Virus record (IMG/VR): IMGVR_UViG_3300020439_000042
Span: 1-31,669 of that record
Origin: a virus
Direction: 5' to 3' (one strand)
DNA: 31,669 bases
Under the pieces are notes generated by a model, which saw only the letters and a program-made list of their open reading frames with translations, was not told the DNA's origin and made no database searches. Positions 30,570 to 31,669 of this stretch are shown here, piece after piece. Every line of letters starts with the position of its first letter. Position 1 is the stretch's first letter. Position numbers and translations under genes: made by a program.

Positions 30570-31669
30570 TTAGAATTGCAAGATAACTTTAACGTCTTCT
30601 TTCTGTGAAGATGATCTAGTAACAGAAGGTCTGTTGTCAACATAAATGATGTCACCAGAATATTTCTGAGACTCTGGATTAGAAACACCATTAGTGAATT
30701 TCTGACCCAGGAAGTATGTCCTACTATTTAGAGTAGTAGACACACCTGTAAACTCAGTATCAATTGAAAGCGTATTACTTCCACCACTTATTGTTGTCGT
30801 TCCTTGATCATCAGGATTTGCAGTGAATCTTAACTGTTCAAAACCATAAACTGGGCTAGTGTTTTGAGTACCATCAGTATTAAAACCAGCTGTTCTTCTA
30901 TCTTGAAAATATTTTAAAACACCTGTCAATTGATCATATGAAACAACTCTTCCAACTGCAGTTGAAGTAATACCAGAACCGTTGTCAAAAACTGTTTGAG
31001 TGACAAAACTATTTGGGGTGAACGTCGTCTCATCGAAACCAGTACCTTTTAATTTAATTGCATATAATGCACTTGCTTTATCATCGCTTAAATTAGAAGT
31101 TGAATTAAAACTTTTAGGATTTTTTACAATTCCTACCCTCGCAAATTCGTTCCCAGTTATAAAATCTGGATTTTGTGTATCATTTTCAAATCTTGCATAA
31201 GAAAGAACATTGTATGCACCCAATTCACGATAAATATCAGCCCCATGACCTCCTGGAGGTGGAATAATTACGTCAAAACTTGCTTTTTCAGTTCCACTTG
31301 CAATCCCACCCTTTTCTAAATCTAAAGTTCCAAAAGAATATCCACTACCTCCATTTGAAATTGTTACTGATTCTACTTTTGAGTCATTATTGATAACTAC
31401 TGTCGCCTCAGCCCCTCTACCATCACCTAAAATTGGTACTCTATTATAAGTTTGATTTGCAACTCCAATTCCGGCACCACGATTTTTTATCGTAACAACT
31501 TTGATTTGACCGGAATTTTCAGCATTTTCTCTTATAGCAGAATAAGAAGAGTTTGTAAACCAATCATTAGGAACAGGAATATAATTGGTAGAATCAAATT
31601 TTACAATTTGATTGGGTTTAATTGTATAAAGATATTTCCATATGTAACCATCTCCACTACTACCCGCTT
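30570..31669 (-). CDS. gp8: Baseplate wedge protein gp8, C-terminal part (partial)
   Basis: The frame is open from 31667 to the TAA at 30572-30570 and continues past the right edge. An apparent start at 31223 is only an internal TTG (Leu) codon: the upstream frame encodes SSGDGYIWKYLYTIKPNQIV and KFDSTNYIPVPNDWFTNSSY, a recognisable gp8 block. Further features are GGSGY in a repeat unit near 31340, PPPGGHGADIYRELGAYNVL and SYARFENDTQNPDFITGNEF. The last segment (KYSGDIIYVDNRPSVTRSSS followed by QKEDVKVILQF) is the usual gp8 end. T4 gp8 (334 residues) bridges gp7, gp10 and the fibre network in the wedge. This form appears longer, with inserted Gly-rich repeats. It heads the visible operon and is joined to the DUF4815-type gene by a 5-base gap. 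Confidence 0.9.
   Translation of the reverse strand, partial: AGSSGDGYIWKYLYTIKPNQIVKFDSTNYIPVPNDWFTNSSYSAIRENAENSGQIKVVTIKNRGAGIGVANQTYNRVPILGDGRGAEATVVINNDSKVESVTISNGGSGYSFGTLDLEKGGIASGTEKASFDVIIPPPGGHGADIYRELGAYNVLSYARFENDTQNPDFITGNEFARVGIVKNPKSFNSTSNLSDDKASALYAIKLKGTGFDETTFTPNSFVTQTVFDNGSGITSTAVGRVVSYDQLTGVLKYFQDRRTAGFNTDGTQNTSPVYGFEQLRFTANPDDQGTTTISGGSNTLSIDTEFTGVSTTLNSRTYFLGQKFTNGVSNPESQKYSGDIIYVDNRPSVTRSSSQKEDVKVILQF

Noticed and set aside
31221-31223. Start codon for a separate 217-residue gene
   Set aside because: The codon is TTG inside an open frame that continues to the window edge and encodes recognisable gp8 sequence, so it is an internal leucine.
1-31669. tRNA genes or host-derived metabolic genes such as photosystem genes, common in marine T4-like phages
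   Set aside because: No gap exceeds about 55 bases, and no coding region resembles a metabolic enzyme.

Overview
This window is a late structural region of a T4-like marine myovirus. It resembles phages of picocyanobacteria (Prochlorococcus, Synechococcus) or of other oligotrophic marine bacteria. The evidence is an unmistakable T4 core order on the minus strand (baseplate wedge gp8, a very large DUF4815-type tail protein, neck gp13 and gp14, tail terminator gp15, small terminase gp16, large terminase gp17), AT-rich sequence, and several proteins typical of marine T4-like phages. No tRNA, integrase, CRISPR, insertion sequence or photosynthesis gene is present, so the host cannot be fixed from this window.

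All 21 supported genes lie on the minus strand, so transcription runs from high to low coordinates. At 31669-18935 is the conserved virion block: gp8 (truncated by the window edge), a 2,542-residue DUF4815-type protein, a small coiled-coil protein, gp13, gp14, gp15 and gp16. At 18921-609 is an 18.3 kb cassette of 13 genes inserted between small and large terminase, which are adjacent in T4. It holds a small beta protein, two proteins with related C-terminal modules, an 798-residue fibre, a small coiled-coil protein, a 2,435-residue fibre ending in an S74 chaperone, a glycine-rich adhesin-like protein, a 209-residue protein with an internal duplication, a beta-helix fibre, and four further small or multidomain proteins. 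At 601-1 is the N-terminal ATPase part of gp17.

Genes are packed with gaps of 0-55 bases and several stop/start overlaps. Most of the gaps contain a T4 late-type -10 element (TATAAATA or AATAAATA/NCTAAATA) read on the minus strand, often overlapping the preceding stop codon. One intrinsic terminator hairpin (14546-14576) is interleaved with such a promoter.

The cassette looks like a host-recognition and virion-decoration module. The giant fibre followed by a translationally coupled glycine-rich protein mirrors the gp37-gp38 fibre-adhesin arrangement of T-even phages. Near the terminase end, a 112-residue protein begins with a sequence very like the T4 capsid targeting sequence, and its 381-residue neighbour carries two candidate prohead-protease sites and shares a domain with it. 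This suggests proteins loaded into the capsid. Four consecutive proteins at the gp16 end finish with a similar D-x-G-[T/S]-F tail. These last points are inferences and the most worthwhile leads.
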